Position numbers and translations under genes: made by a program. A DNA stretch of 64,000 nucleotides from Symsagittifera roscoffensis (Eukaryota > Xenacoelomorpha > Acoela > Convolutidae): positions 15,997,613 to 16,061,612 of the forward strand of contig NC_087071.1 of the NCBI RefSeq assembly GCF_963678635.1. The letters are read 5' to 3'. Positions 22,029 through 32,200 of the stretch are shown piece after piece. A model generated the notes under the pieces. The model made no database searches. It was not told the DNA's origin and worked only from the letters and a program-made list of their open reading frames with translations. The stretch's first letter is position 1; each line of letters opens with the position of its first letter.

Positions 22029-22900
22029 TATACTAAAAAGTTAGAAAAACTATGGATTTAAAATAAAAAACATATACTTCCTAGGAAATAATATTTCGAC
22101 TTTAATTTCTGGTGCTGCTTAAATGTTTACTGATTTCAATAAGCTCCTACATTATCACCTTAGTTTTTCACGAGTAAAAGTATAACTAAGTTATGAATAA
22201 GCTTTTTTCTCACTCAGATAAAATTTTTATTTTACTACTTTTTTTCATAACTACACGATTAATTGCCTTTTTGGAAATAAATTTTGTGACAAACATGGTT
22301 GATCTGTAGTAATCACAAGTTATACTAAATTTTTTAAGTAAATTGTGCTGATTTGAAAAAACGAGTATCAAAAGTAGCCTTTATTTTGATGTTGGTTATT
22401 TAAGACCAAAATGCAGTATGGCATAATGACTTTTCAGCAAAGCCGAGCTTGATCTTTGGTGATCTACGACAGAGCGTTCTGCCACTGAGACTCGAAACGC
22501 AGCTTTTTCCAAAGATGAAACATCAAGTTTGGTCATAAACTGATGTTTCTAAAGCCACTAACTGTCATCAATTATTTGTAACTAGTTGATAATTGACAAA
22601 CCTGCAGAAACCAACTCAATTAATCGATAAAAGTTTCAATTAATTGACATTTTATCTATCAATTGATTTTTCCCACCACCTGGTTTATGTGGAAATGACA
22701 TTTAAAAAACTCAGCTCTACTCTCGTGCTGGAATCATCAGCCAACTTCCTGAATTTCCAGTTATACATGAATCACAATTCCTGTTCGCATTGTGAAATTT
22801 AAAAAAAAACTCACATAAGATTTGTAGGCTTAAAAAAATGCGAGCAAAATTTTGATTATCTTTTCAAATGCAATTGATTCTGAAACTTCTCACTTCTTAC

Positions 22901-23083
22901 CTCATCAAAAATCCATCTATCGTCCCACTGGTCTTTACGAATCGGAAGGCCGTAGATGTGCAATTTGACAAAAATTTCGTCTTTCTGCATTTGCAAATCT
23001 TTCGAGCATTTTTTCTCCAGTGAATAGAAGTAAAGTCTATAACGCGAGAAATAACATATAGAGAAACAATTTTTTCTCAGCAT
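22901..23083 (-). CDS. Exon of a trypsin-like host gene
   Basis: The frame reads DEIFVKLHIYG, then WDDRWIFDE, and stops at a canonical donor (GATGAG followed by gtaaga). FVKLHI and DRWI parallel the exon at 18597-18714, so the two are paralogous pieces of an S1-protease-like family arranged in tandem on the minus strand. The 5' limit is uncertain; an acceptor may be at a cgcgttatag site near 23040, or the frame may begin at the ATG at 23083. The cysteine and His box of active proteases are not present in this piece. Confidence 0.5.
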
Positions 23084-23823
23084 GGTTTCACCACATTTTT
23101 TCTTAGTTTACAGTAAATGACATTCAAATTTGAAATGTTTGTGAGTGCAAAATTATAAATAATTTAGATCTCGTTTTTGATAGCTCTCAATTTAAGAGCT
23201 TCTTTTAGATCCAATCAGTAAGTATAATTAGTATTGGGAAACAGACAACTGACTTATATGAAGACAAACTAGTAAGTGATTTTTCAGTCGCTGGACAAAA
23301 AGGTTCCAATTTTTAAACTTAAAAACAATGAAGTAAAACATTATTTTTTTTACATTTTTGTCGTTTTCTCTGCAACTACTAGAGATTGACAGTTGAAATT
23401 TTTACATATGATAGATGAAACTGATGGTTATATTATAGCAAGATAAAAGACCGTAAATATTTGTTTTAAAGAGTTTTCGCCTCCATATTTTTTTTCAAAA
23501 ACTAATTTCATTCATACTCAATAATAATTTCCATATTTTCAAAAACTTTTTGATAAACCTTGCCCTTTTTTATCTTAAAGTTGTTCTCATGTATTAAAAA
23601 CGGCAAAAAATTTGTATTATTCGATCAATTTAGTATAATTTGTGAAAAATAATTGATTGAAAAAAAAGTCTATCATATAATAGCCTTCTACTGAAATCGT
23701 ATGACAAGCATTTTTTCGATCGACTCTATGTCTCATATTATTGAAAGATAGACAATTTTACTTGTATGGATGTCATTCCATGCAGCTGCTAAAAAAATCT
23801 GACTGAGCCTTTGGCAATTTACT
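23084..23823. other. AT-rich host DNA next to element B
   Basis: No gene is visible. It is probably intronic or intergenic sequence of the minus-strand host locus. The last bases (ttact) form one copy of element B's target-site duplication. Confidence 0.5.
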
Positions 23824-24038
23824 TGATAAAATGTTACTTTTTTGTAGCTAATTCTAAATTAAAACTATTAAAAAGAATACGGAATTAAGATGAATTAGTC
23901 GGTAAGTTAAAACATTAAAACAATGAGAGATCATTCTCTCCGCCGGAGAGAATGGCCAATGAAGGTCATATCAGAGTGACCAGTTAATTAAACTAATATG
24001 TTTTGCAGTAATTGCAAAACATGATGTAAATCACAACA
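23824..24038 (-). repeat. 3' LTR of element B
   Basis: The right-hand LTR (54013-54227) has the same 215 bases with two differences noted. It contains two perfect hairpins. ATTCTCTCC and GGAGAGAAT flank GCC at 23933-23953, and GTTTTGCA and TGCAAAAC flank GTAAT at 24000-24020. Confidence 0.95.
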
Positions 24039-24680
24039 TTCCCCTAAGCGGGAAAAATTTTTAAATTACGAATAAAATAATGCACAACGACTAACTAAGT
24101 CTGACTCCTTTCTCCCCCTTTAAGGACGAGGAAAAGAAAAAATTTAAACGCCGTAAATGAGGAACTGACACTAACTAAAGCGCCCCTATGGGATTAAATA
24201 CAGCAACTATAACTGTGAGAATGATTATCCGGATTCCGACGGATAAGGGCTGGGTTAAGAAGTTAAAATGCGATGAAGTTGTCACCAATGTGTGGAGCCC
24301 TGATTTGCGATACACAAACTAGGGAGAAGTCGACTTAGAGAAATTATGAAATCACCAGATGATGTTTTCCTTTACTGATGATTTATCCGAAGGATTTTTG
24401 ATAAAGTACTCAAGTTTACTGATCATCATTTTGATACCTGAAGATTAGCACCGGTTTATAGGGTAATATGTGCTCCTTGATATGCCAATATAACAGATTA
24501 GGGTAAAGCTAAGTGTTTACAAAGTTTTATAAGCATTTAGAAAGTTTTCAAGTTCAAAATTAAAAAGTTCGCTGTCTAGATCAGAATGATCTCCAAAATT
24601 TTCTACTTCCATCCTCAGCGATTCGTCAGTTGATGAGGCTGACAATTGGTCTGAAGATGTTGGATTTGAGTCTAGGACAA
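24039..24680 (-). other. Element B 3' untranslated region with polypurine tract
   Basis: On the minus strand the bases just before the LTR read AGGGGAA (24039-24045), a fitting polypurine tract for plus-strand priming. The remaining 640 bases hold no ORF. A 7-bp inverted repeat (ttatccg and cggataa) lies near 24224. Confidence 0.6.
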
Positions 24681-25914
24681 TTAACTCCGCCGGAGTCGTC
24701 TTGTTGACGGAGTCGTCTTGGTCTCGTGTGATTCCTCAATTTCTATCACGATAGGATCGGCCGCAGAACCGGAGGCTTCTTGAACGTTCTCTACGGCATC
24801 AATAAAATAACGTTTGCCATAAAACTTTAATGGGCCGACATTTCTACTAGAACGGCGGATGGTAGGACGAATTTTACCGGATATGATGGTAGGATTGGGA
24901 GGTATAGCGCACTCGTCAGTTGAGTCGCTTATCTCGTACACCGGGAAATCTGTAGATGAGTTGTTATCCGTTGGATTACACTCGTCTTGCAGGTCATGCT
25001 GTTCGATGGTGTCTTTGTCCCCTCCCTGGTTCACGGTTCTCTGTTCCGCAGTACTAGGTGTTCGGCAGGCGGGTATTATGCTTATTGGGCACTCGTAAGA
25101 TTGGTCCATAGATTGTTCTCTGTTAGGGTCAATGTCGTTTTCTAAAATCTCAGATTTTATTTCACGATTGGTTACAGCGGAATTAGAATTATTTCCGATT
25201 GAGAAGTGAGGTGTATTTGAGTCTGAAATAAAGCGCTCTCTGGCTACGTCTCTACAAGGGAAACCGCTCGCTATCCATTCCCATTCACTAGTATCCGAAA
25301 TATCCGAAGGAATTAGCATAGATTCATCCGAAGCAAGGTAACCTGGACGAGTTGATGACTTCTTTGAGTGGCGTGTTTGTCTTCTTGTAGATTTGTGTGA
25401 TGACCCTGATATGCGTGTCCTAGTTAAGTTGTCGGATGGGGTCGTATCCAATTGTCTGGTCCTTTTTTTCGTTGGCTTTTTTGATCTTGGTTTCCGTGTT
25501 GGGCCTTCCTGTTTCTGACCTAATTCAACATTAGGATTAGGAAAATACGGGAATGAAATGTTTCCTTTAAAAGGTCTGATTTTATTTGAGGTAAAAATAG
25601 GAATCGCAATGTCGGATTTTCGTATTATTTTTCCGTCGGACAACTCTACTGTCGAAGTGGATGAATTTATAATTCTTTTATTTAGTTCCTTATAGAAACA
25701 GTCTCGGTTGATGTTACCGTTAGTTTTCCGAAGGATTTTACCTTTGAATGGACTTTTGATTGGTAGTCTATTGGAGGTGATTTTCGAGGATGAAGCATAG
25801 TCTGTGTCGTAGCCTTTTTCAGTCGAGTTTTGGTTCTTCTTGGCTATCAAATCGTCCTTGTAGCCGTCCTCTAGTCTATCATCCGCGTTCCAATCCTTAG
25901 CTCGTTCCTTAGAC
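24681..25914 (-). CDS. pol: pol of element B: C-terminal tail after integrase (severed by element G)
   Basis: About 410 residues, starting at the G insertion point. The tail is hydrophilic, with basic clusters (KKPTKKRTRQ, KSTRRQTRHSKKS) and acidic or serine-rich segments, and ends in an RRSSRNVGPLKFYGKR-type motif followed by an acidic stretch. Removing G and one target-site copy restores the reading frame with the integrase at 49556-51900, so this is its continuation. The apparent start Met in the 24681-25937 frame is encoded by G's LTR and is not real. The role of such tails is unknown. Confidence 0.8.
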
Positions 25915-26480
25915 TGTGCCATTCTGCCGGATGACACAGCACAACCTTCCCGCGACAGAAAAAAGAGTGACTAAAGGCCTTATGAACAGAAAAGTGTTGC
26001 GACGGAGGGTCAGAATGTTCTAGAACTTTTATTTTTAAAATTTCGATCGGAAGAAGAACATTTCTGAGAAATAGAAAAAAGACGGCCATTTTGAATAGAA
26101 AAGACGAAAATCAGAACAACGATAGAAATTGTGAAGAACAGTCGTGCAAGAAAATTACGAAGCCTCTTATCGTGGCAATAACACACGATAAGAACCTTAG
26201 CGACAGATATTTGTGGAGATGGAGGCTTCAGTGGGGGGAAGAGAAATACCACGGAACCCTCCCGGGACACGAAATATAGGAGATAAGAGTGTTATCTCAA
26301 GAAAATCACGGGAGCGGAGGCTTGGTCCCCCAGAGACTGTTATATGTGAAGGGACTGTGAAAACTGACTATAACAGCTGCTGTAATGTCCTAGATCTTAA
26401 TTAACACCGTTATTATTTAATATTTCAGAGCATGAGTAGATAGAAAAAGGAAAGGGTCAATCCATCTCCAATGGATTTAA

Positions 26481-26510
26481 TATAAAACTGTCATACAAAA
26501 ACATATAAAA
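26481..26510 (+). promoter_or_regulatory. Putative LTR promoter of element G (two TATA-like boxes)
   Basis: TATAAAA occurs at 26481-26487 and 26504-26510. The second lies about 35 bases before the strong hairpin at 26539, so RNA starting about 30 bases downstream would begin close to that hairpin. This also sets a plausible U3/R border near 26530-26538. Confidence 0.45.
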
Positions 26511-26538
26511 ATAGGTTGTTCGAGCCGTGTTTTTAATG

Positions 26539-26582
26539 ACAATCACGTAGTCTGAGGATCCGAGACTCAGCTATGTGGTTGT
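26539..26582 (+). ncRNA. TAR-like stem-loop near the predicted 5' end of element G RNA
   Basis: ACAATCACGTAG (26539-26550) pairs with CTATGTGGTTGT (26571-26582) over 12 positions including two G-U pairs. Inside it CTGAG (26552-26556) pairs with CTCAG (26566-26570). The copy in the right LTR is at 49302-49345. The position just downstream of the TATA boxes suggests it forms the 5' end of the transcript. Confidence 0.5.
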
Positions 26583-26804
26583 GTTCGCATGTAAACGAAA
26601 GCTGATCAAAAGTCGTTTGACTGATGGCCTAAAAATGGTAACTTTTTACTTTGCCCTAGACAGACCAGAAAATCAACTGGCAAGGTCGAGACGGTGAAAA
26701 ACGAGTAGAATTAAGGTAACTGACGCCTGCCAGTCGTTAATAGGTACTTTTTCTACGCTCCGTCGCTGTGTGATATTTGGGCGAATGTTACATAGACGTT
26801 TTTA

Positions 26805-26820
26805 TGGCGCTCCTGGGTGG
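26805..26820 (+). other. Candidate primer-binding site of element G (weak)
   Basis: TGGCGCTCCTGGGTGG begins 12 bases after the LTR. It starts with TGG, as expected for pairing with a tRNA CCA end, and shares TGGCGC with the better-placed candidates of elements B and C. The 12-base gap is larger than usual, and the matching tRNA is not known to me. Confidence 0.3.
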
Positions 26821-26859
26821 GCCTGTTAAAGGCATGAAACCATCATGATCAGCAAGCGT

Positions 26860-28260
26860 TTCAGCGACGTACCCTCCGCTCCGGGCGTAAGCCCGAGTTA
26901 GAGGCCTTAATGACCGTTGTTGTACTAGGGGGAAGGTGCGTACCCTCCGTCTAGTGCAATTTAGCTTTTTAACTTAGTTAACACCGAAAATTCTGGGGGC
27001 CGGAGGGTTAGGTGGGAAATCTAGAGCCCGCTTGTCCTGAGGTCCCAGGACCAAAAACAATTAAAGAGAAAGCGTAAAACCAAACAAAAATAGTGTATAA
27101 CCAAGAAAAAGCCAAAAATAAATTTATTTAAAAACAAAAAGTACAAAAAACAGTAAAAAATCCAAAAAAGACCAAAAACAGTAAAAAACATAAAGTGACA
27201 GTTTATATGTTATTTCCGGACGAGATGTGATCTGACCTTCCTATTTGTTGTTGTTTCAGATTGATTTATATCGTTTCTGATAGAAAGATTGTGTGTTTTG
27301 GTGAAGGGTTGGATACCCTCCCTCGAGTGTAATTTGAGTGTTTAAGCACGTTAATGGTGATTTAAGGAAGGGATCGGAGGGTCCAAATTTGATAGTTTTT
27401 GGCCAAATTTTTGTTTCTAAACCAATTTTGGTCCGGTTTTTTGCATTATTCCAGTGCCGTACAGGGCTACTACGCTCATTTCAAGTATTTTTAGGCACTT
27501 TCGACCGTAATTGCGGAAAAATTCTTTCAGATCCTATACAGGTGGTGAAAAAGGCCATTTTGACGAACGCGTTTTTGGCGATTTCTCAAAGACTAGTTAT
27601 CCGATCGGGACAATTTTGGTACCATAAGTCGACGTTTTTGACCACTTTTCCGAATCGCAACCGTTTTTGGGTTGATTATTTCGGAAAAGAAAAATTTTTT
27701 AGAATTTGTTGGTTCGGAGGGTCCAAATAACGGGCAACCCTCCGAGCGGCAGAAAATTTTATCAAAACATCTTTTTATTCAACTGGGAAGGTTGACCGTG
27801 TCAGCCAACCTAGTTTTAAGTCAGGTAGACCGCTTTCAGAGGCTTTACTGCGGTGATTTAACCTTTTTTCTTGATTTTGGGGGAACCCTCCGAAGTGACC
27901 CTCCGGAGTCAGCTAAACCCTTTAACAATCCTCCTTAGTGGAAAATTTCCACGAAATCACCCTAAGAAGTTGAAACAGCTCCCCCTAGAACCCTTAGCTT
28001 ATTTTGACGCTTTTTGAAGCTGGTAGGAGAACCTTCCAAGTGAGATCGGAAAATTTGAAAATTTTGGAGGTACCCTCCGAAGTGACCCTCCGGAGCGTAT
28101 TAAGCATCTTATTGACCCTCCTTAGTAAATTTAGGGGGACCCTCCGAAGTAACTTGGGTGATTAAGATACCCTCCTAAGTAACTTGAGTGATTGAGGTAC
28201 CCTCCGAGGTAACCCTCCGGAGTGTCTTAAACCTTCTAGCGACCCTCCTTGTAAGAGACT
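26860..28260 (+). repeat. Cluster of ACCCTCC / CTCCGGAG motifs in the element G leader
   Basis: The motif ACCCTCC, often extended to ACCCTCCGAAGT or to a pair ending in CCCTCCGGAGT, occurs well over ten times, densest at 27890-28250. GGAGGGT, its complement, occurs at about 27004, 27376 and 27716, and a variant of each lies in the LTR. The spacing is irregular, so this is not a simple tandem array. RNA pairing between the two orientations or protein binding are possible roles. Confidence 0.8.
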
Positions 28261-28457
28261 TGAGTAAACCTTCTGTGGCAATTTGGGAAACGGAAAATAT
28301 CCATTTAATTAGGATCATATTAGGATATTAGGCGTGCTTATCAGGATCAGAAGAACCCATTCTGACCCGGAAATTCGTGATCAACTTTGGATTCTATATT
28401 GGGTGTATTAGAAGTACCCGAACAAAATTTTTTTTGATTGTGATTTTGGTTGAGTGG

Positions 28458-28606
28458 TTGCCTTGAGCTACTTAATAGGAAGTTCGGGCAATCCGGGAAC
28501 AAATAGAGGAAGACCTCGGTGGGTGTATTAAGCAAATACACACCCACTTGAGAAGAAAAATTGTTCCCTACTCTCGTGCACTTGGAGCAGTCCGAGTGTG
28601 GGAGAG
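28458..28606 (+). ncRNA. Structured RNA module, copy 1, in the element G leader
   Basis: Three nested features. Hairpin I: TTGCC..GAGCT with AGTTC..GGCAA (28458-28491). Stem II: GGGAACAA (28495-28502) pairs with TTGTTCCC (28561-28568) and encloses an inner hairpin built on GTGGGTGTATT and AATACACACCCAC. Hairpin III: CTCTC with GAGAG (28571-28606) around a CACTTGGA/TCCGAGTG stem. Stem sequences change between copies 1 and 2 while pairing is kept, which is direct evidence for RNA structure. Confidence 0.7.
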
Positions 28607-28642
28607 CTTTTTCATAGACTTGACAAATTTTCGACCAAGAGG

Positions 28643-28788
28643 TTGCCTTGAGCTACTTAGTAGGACAGCTCGGGCAATCGCAGGACACCCAAAAGAAGAC
28701 CTCGGTGGGTGTATTAGGCAAATACACACCCACTTGAGAAGACTGTGTCCTGGGCTTCGTTCTTTCGGATCGTTCCGATTGGGGGAAG
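28643..28788 (+). ncRNA. Structured RNA module, copy 2, in the element G leader
   Basis: It lies 185 bases after copy 1. Hairpin I pairs TTGCC..GAGCT with AGCTC..GGCAA. Stem II is CAGGACAC (28681-28688) with GTGTCCTG (28745-28752), entirely different from copy 1 yet perfectly paired. The inner GTGGGTGTATT hairpin and its flanks (AGACCTCG, CTTGAGAAGA) are conserved. Hairpin III is CTTC/GAAG around TCGGA/TCCGA (28755-28788). Both copies end in a purine stretch followed by CTTTTTC or TCTTTTTC. Confidence 0.7.
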
Positions 28789-29219
28789 TCTTTTTCTTTA
28801 AGACTAAGTTTTATTTATCTATTTCTGAATCATCACTGCTTTTTATCGAAGATTGTTTAATTTTAACAAAGCAGTGACTTGATAAATTGTGTGGCGATAA
28901 ATTGATACTGACAAAAGGTCGCTGTCACCTGTAGGATATTCTTATCTGATTATCGATTGTATTTTGTGTGTCGATTATATCTTGTGGAAACTTAGTGATA
29001 CTGTTATACTATACAACCGGGTTGAGTTAGCATTATATCAATACTGGGTAGACCCTGTGTGTAACTTTAGCTGAGTTACTAGTTTAGTCGTGAGAGATCT
29101 AAGAGACATTTTGATACTGACGGAATCGAGTAGGCAGCGTTAAGTGATTCAACTAAAACTTGTTTGTGGTGCGTTTGCGTTGCCATCAAATTACGAATAT
29201 TTTCGTTTTGTACAAAACT

Positions 29220-32200
29220 ATGCAGCGCAGGGACTCGTTAGGATCGACTACTAAAATTCCCAGGCTAAGCAAGGGAAGCACGCGGAAATTTAGAACTAGG
29301 CGTAGCCAAACCTCGTTTAGCAGCGCTTCCGACGCGTTTGCTGAAGACGAATCGACTAAAGGTCAACCTGATCTTTCAGTGATCGAAATGAAACTAAGGA
29401 GCGAGAAAAACCTTGATGGCAATCAAGGGCGGAGCGCCGAGGCCGAGCCTGCGAGCGAAACGCCGGTGGATCCCTTTGACGAAGGGGAGCGAACGCTCAT
29501 TCGACCCGACTTTGAGCCAGACGAGGTCCTCGAACGAGAGGAAGTCGAGAGGACAGAGGAGACCTCGGAGCGTTCCGAGGTCGAGCCGCGAGAAGAAGTC
29601 TTATTCAAGGGAATGTCCAAATCGGAGACCAAGAGTCACAGGTGGAGGGGAGAATACTCACATTCGGCTAGTACCCACTCATCTCTGGCCAAGCAGAGCA
29701 ACAACGCGATGATGTCGAGTATAAGCCCGAGTGAAGAACAACCGGGTTCGAAGGCCAAGAAGAGTTGGAGGTCTTTGTACGACGAGCGCATGGCGTCACT
29801 ACCAACTGTTGGTTTAACTTCCAGTTATGACTACCCGGAGACATCCCATCCGGATGTGAACTTCACACCGTGCCCAAGGAACGAGAAGAGCAGGAAGGCG
29901 TCATCAGTCTCGCCGACCAGACCCATGTCAGATGGGATAACGATGGGAGCATCATCAACGTTTGACAGACTAATGACGTCAATGCACAAGCAAAAGGACG
30001 GTGCGTCATCGAGTACTAGGCTACCGCCGCAGCTGACCTCATCTTCTCTGGGGCTAACCCCGCCACTGGGGGCAGCTGGTGACATAAGTGATATGTTCGC
30101 TGGTGTGATGAATGGCCTGGATGAATTGAGGCGGGACATGACTAAGAAGATAGATCAAATTGACGAGAGAGCTCACCATGGTCGAGAGAGTTTGAAAGAT
30201 GAGCTAACGCACGTGAAGTCGCAGGCGAGGTTTGATCAGGCTCAATTGATTCGTAACACCGATCAATGCCTGGCTGAGAGCCTGGCACAGGCAAATAAAG
30301 AGTCAGAGGAAAGAGAGGCAAGGATGTCAAGAGAGATCGAGCGATTACTGAATGATCATGATAACACCTACGCCCAAACGATGACTAGCCTGGAAAAGAG
30401 GTTGGACGCCAAATCTGACTTGATGATGCGGAAGCTTGACGCGATCCTGAATGGGAGTAGTTGGCAGGAGCATTCCAACTCAAGGGAGCGCTCACGCCAT
30501 GCGAATGCTGGAGATGGTACGGGCAACAGTGCCAGAGCCCAGCAAGGCTCGAGAACGAACTACGAACCTAGAAACAAGGAGTGGCCAAGGGCAGCCCCGC
30601 AGAGGCCTGGCTGGACGAATCCAGTCCCGCCGGAGGCAGATGCCACCCCGGAGACAAGATTGCCAACCGTGCCACAAGTCAGTTCAGTACCAGATCTGAC
30701 CACAGTCTCACAAGACACAACGATGTATGCCTCGATGTTTGAGCCTCTGAACAGATCTCTTGAAACATTCATCACCAAGCTCTCGAAGTCAACCAAGAGA
30801 GGGGAGAGGTCAAGAAGAACACTGAAAAAGCCGAAGTCATATAAAGACGAGTCAGACGGCTGCATTGATACTTGGATAGAGGTGATGAAGTTACACTTTG
30901 AGGAAGAGAATCTCTCCAAGAAACAAGAGTGCAGCGCGCTGACGAGCAACCTGGAGGGTACTGCATTAAATTGTGTAATGGCGAAAAGAGCCAATGAGAG
31001 AGACAGCGCTCGCAAGATATTCGACATCCTGCTGAATCGTTTCGGCTCTGGAGTACAAGGGCACCAGGCCATGGTGAAGTTCGAGAAGAGGCGACAGAGA
31101 GATGAAGAATCAATAGATAAATTCTTGGATGACCTTGAACTGCTCAGGAGGAGGAGCAACCCGGATGAGAGAATATCCGAACGAAACTTGGCGATCGCTT
31201 CGAAGTTCATGGATGGTGTAAGGAGTGAGGAGTTGAAGACGATGTTGGCCACTCACTTCACCCTGTCGCTTGACCAGGTACCCACGCCCGACGACTTGCG
31301 TATGAAGTCACGCGAGTATTTACTGATAAAACCGAGGGCGCAAAACCGTTACAGCAATTATGGCAACTATAGCGGGACAAACACTGGTGCGAATTCCAGT
31401 TGGTACAAACCTCGCGATGACATGGACAAGAGGAGGTCGTGTGCGAATTGTGGTTCGATGGACCATCACGTTTCTGCGTGTTCTGCATACAAACAGAACA
31501 TGAAGGCCATAGGCTACTTTCTCGAGGACGCTGACGCGACCGACGAGGATCATGAAGAGTACGTGAGAGGGCTCATCATGAAATATGGTCCGAGGTGTTT
31601 CTTCTGTAATTTGGAGGGACACTTCAAGTCGGATTGTACTCAATTTTGGGACGCAGTAGCGGACGCGAAACATCCCCGCCACGATGAGGCGCTTTCGGGT
31701 GTCAAGGCCAGTCGAGCACGTCTGATGAACGAGGCTGAATCTCGGAGAAAGGAGACGACACCGAGCACTTTCACGACTAAAAAGGTTAAGACATGGCCTG
31801 ACGAGGTGGTAGCCTCGAACCTCGAAGCAGAGTCGTCTAGTCCACTCAAGGTGGATGACGGCCTGGCGGCAAGGACAGCGCTGCAGAATGTCAAACAGGA
31901 CCTTGCCACGAAAGAAGTGGAGCAATGGGTAAGGTCGGAGCTGGAAAGCACAGATCTTCGGGAGAGTCTTAATGTCCTCGGTAAAGCGACAAAAGTAGAA
32001 GACAAAGAGGAGCCCAAGAAACAGGGACTAAAACTGAACGTTATATCTGGCAAGACTTTCGGCATGACGAAGGCGGGGACCAAAATAATGTCCATCATCT
32101 CAGTCGCAGGGCACCAGGTGGTCAAGAACTTGGGTGAACCATCCGAGATTACACTAATCCACCTGGACATCTATGCCGACTACCTGAAGGAGAAGGATCC

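Larger units (their letters stand above)
25915..26792 (+). repeat. 5' LTR of element G
   Basis: 878 bases matching 48679-49555. It contains a 9-bp hairpin (CTTATCGTG and CACGATAAG, 26166-26192), two TATA-like boxes and the long hairpin at 26539-26582. Small ORFs inside it (for example the minus-strand frame at 26010-26270) occur in both LTRs only because the LTR is duplicated. Confidence 0.96.
26793..29219 (+). other. 2.4-kb leader of element G
   Basis: It lies between the 5' LTR and the Gag ATG. The first half includes many copies of ACCCTCC or its complement. The second half holds two structured repeats (28458-28606 and 28643-28788). Short frames such as 27338-27730 start at non-ATG codons and look incidental. 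A leader this long with many upstream starts would obstruct simple scanning and fits internal ribosome entry or splicing. Confidence 0.6.

Noticed and set aside
24681-25937. An independent 418-aa gene at the left edge of G
   Set aside because: Its first codons come from G's LTR. It is the severed C-terminal tail of element B's pol.
26010-26270. 86-aa hydrophobic minus-strand ORF in both LTRs of element G
   Set aside because: Present twice because LTRs are duplicated; no supporting features, and the composition explains it.
29160-29219. Gag-Pol starting at 29160
   Set aside because: That codon is TTG. The first in-frame ATG is 29220.
30560-31252. 230-aa and other long minus-strand ORFs inside gag-pol and the accessory ORFs
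   Set aside because: Antisense frames of constrained, GC-richer coding sequence; no domain and no consistent start.
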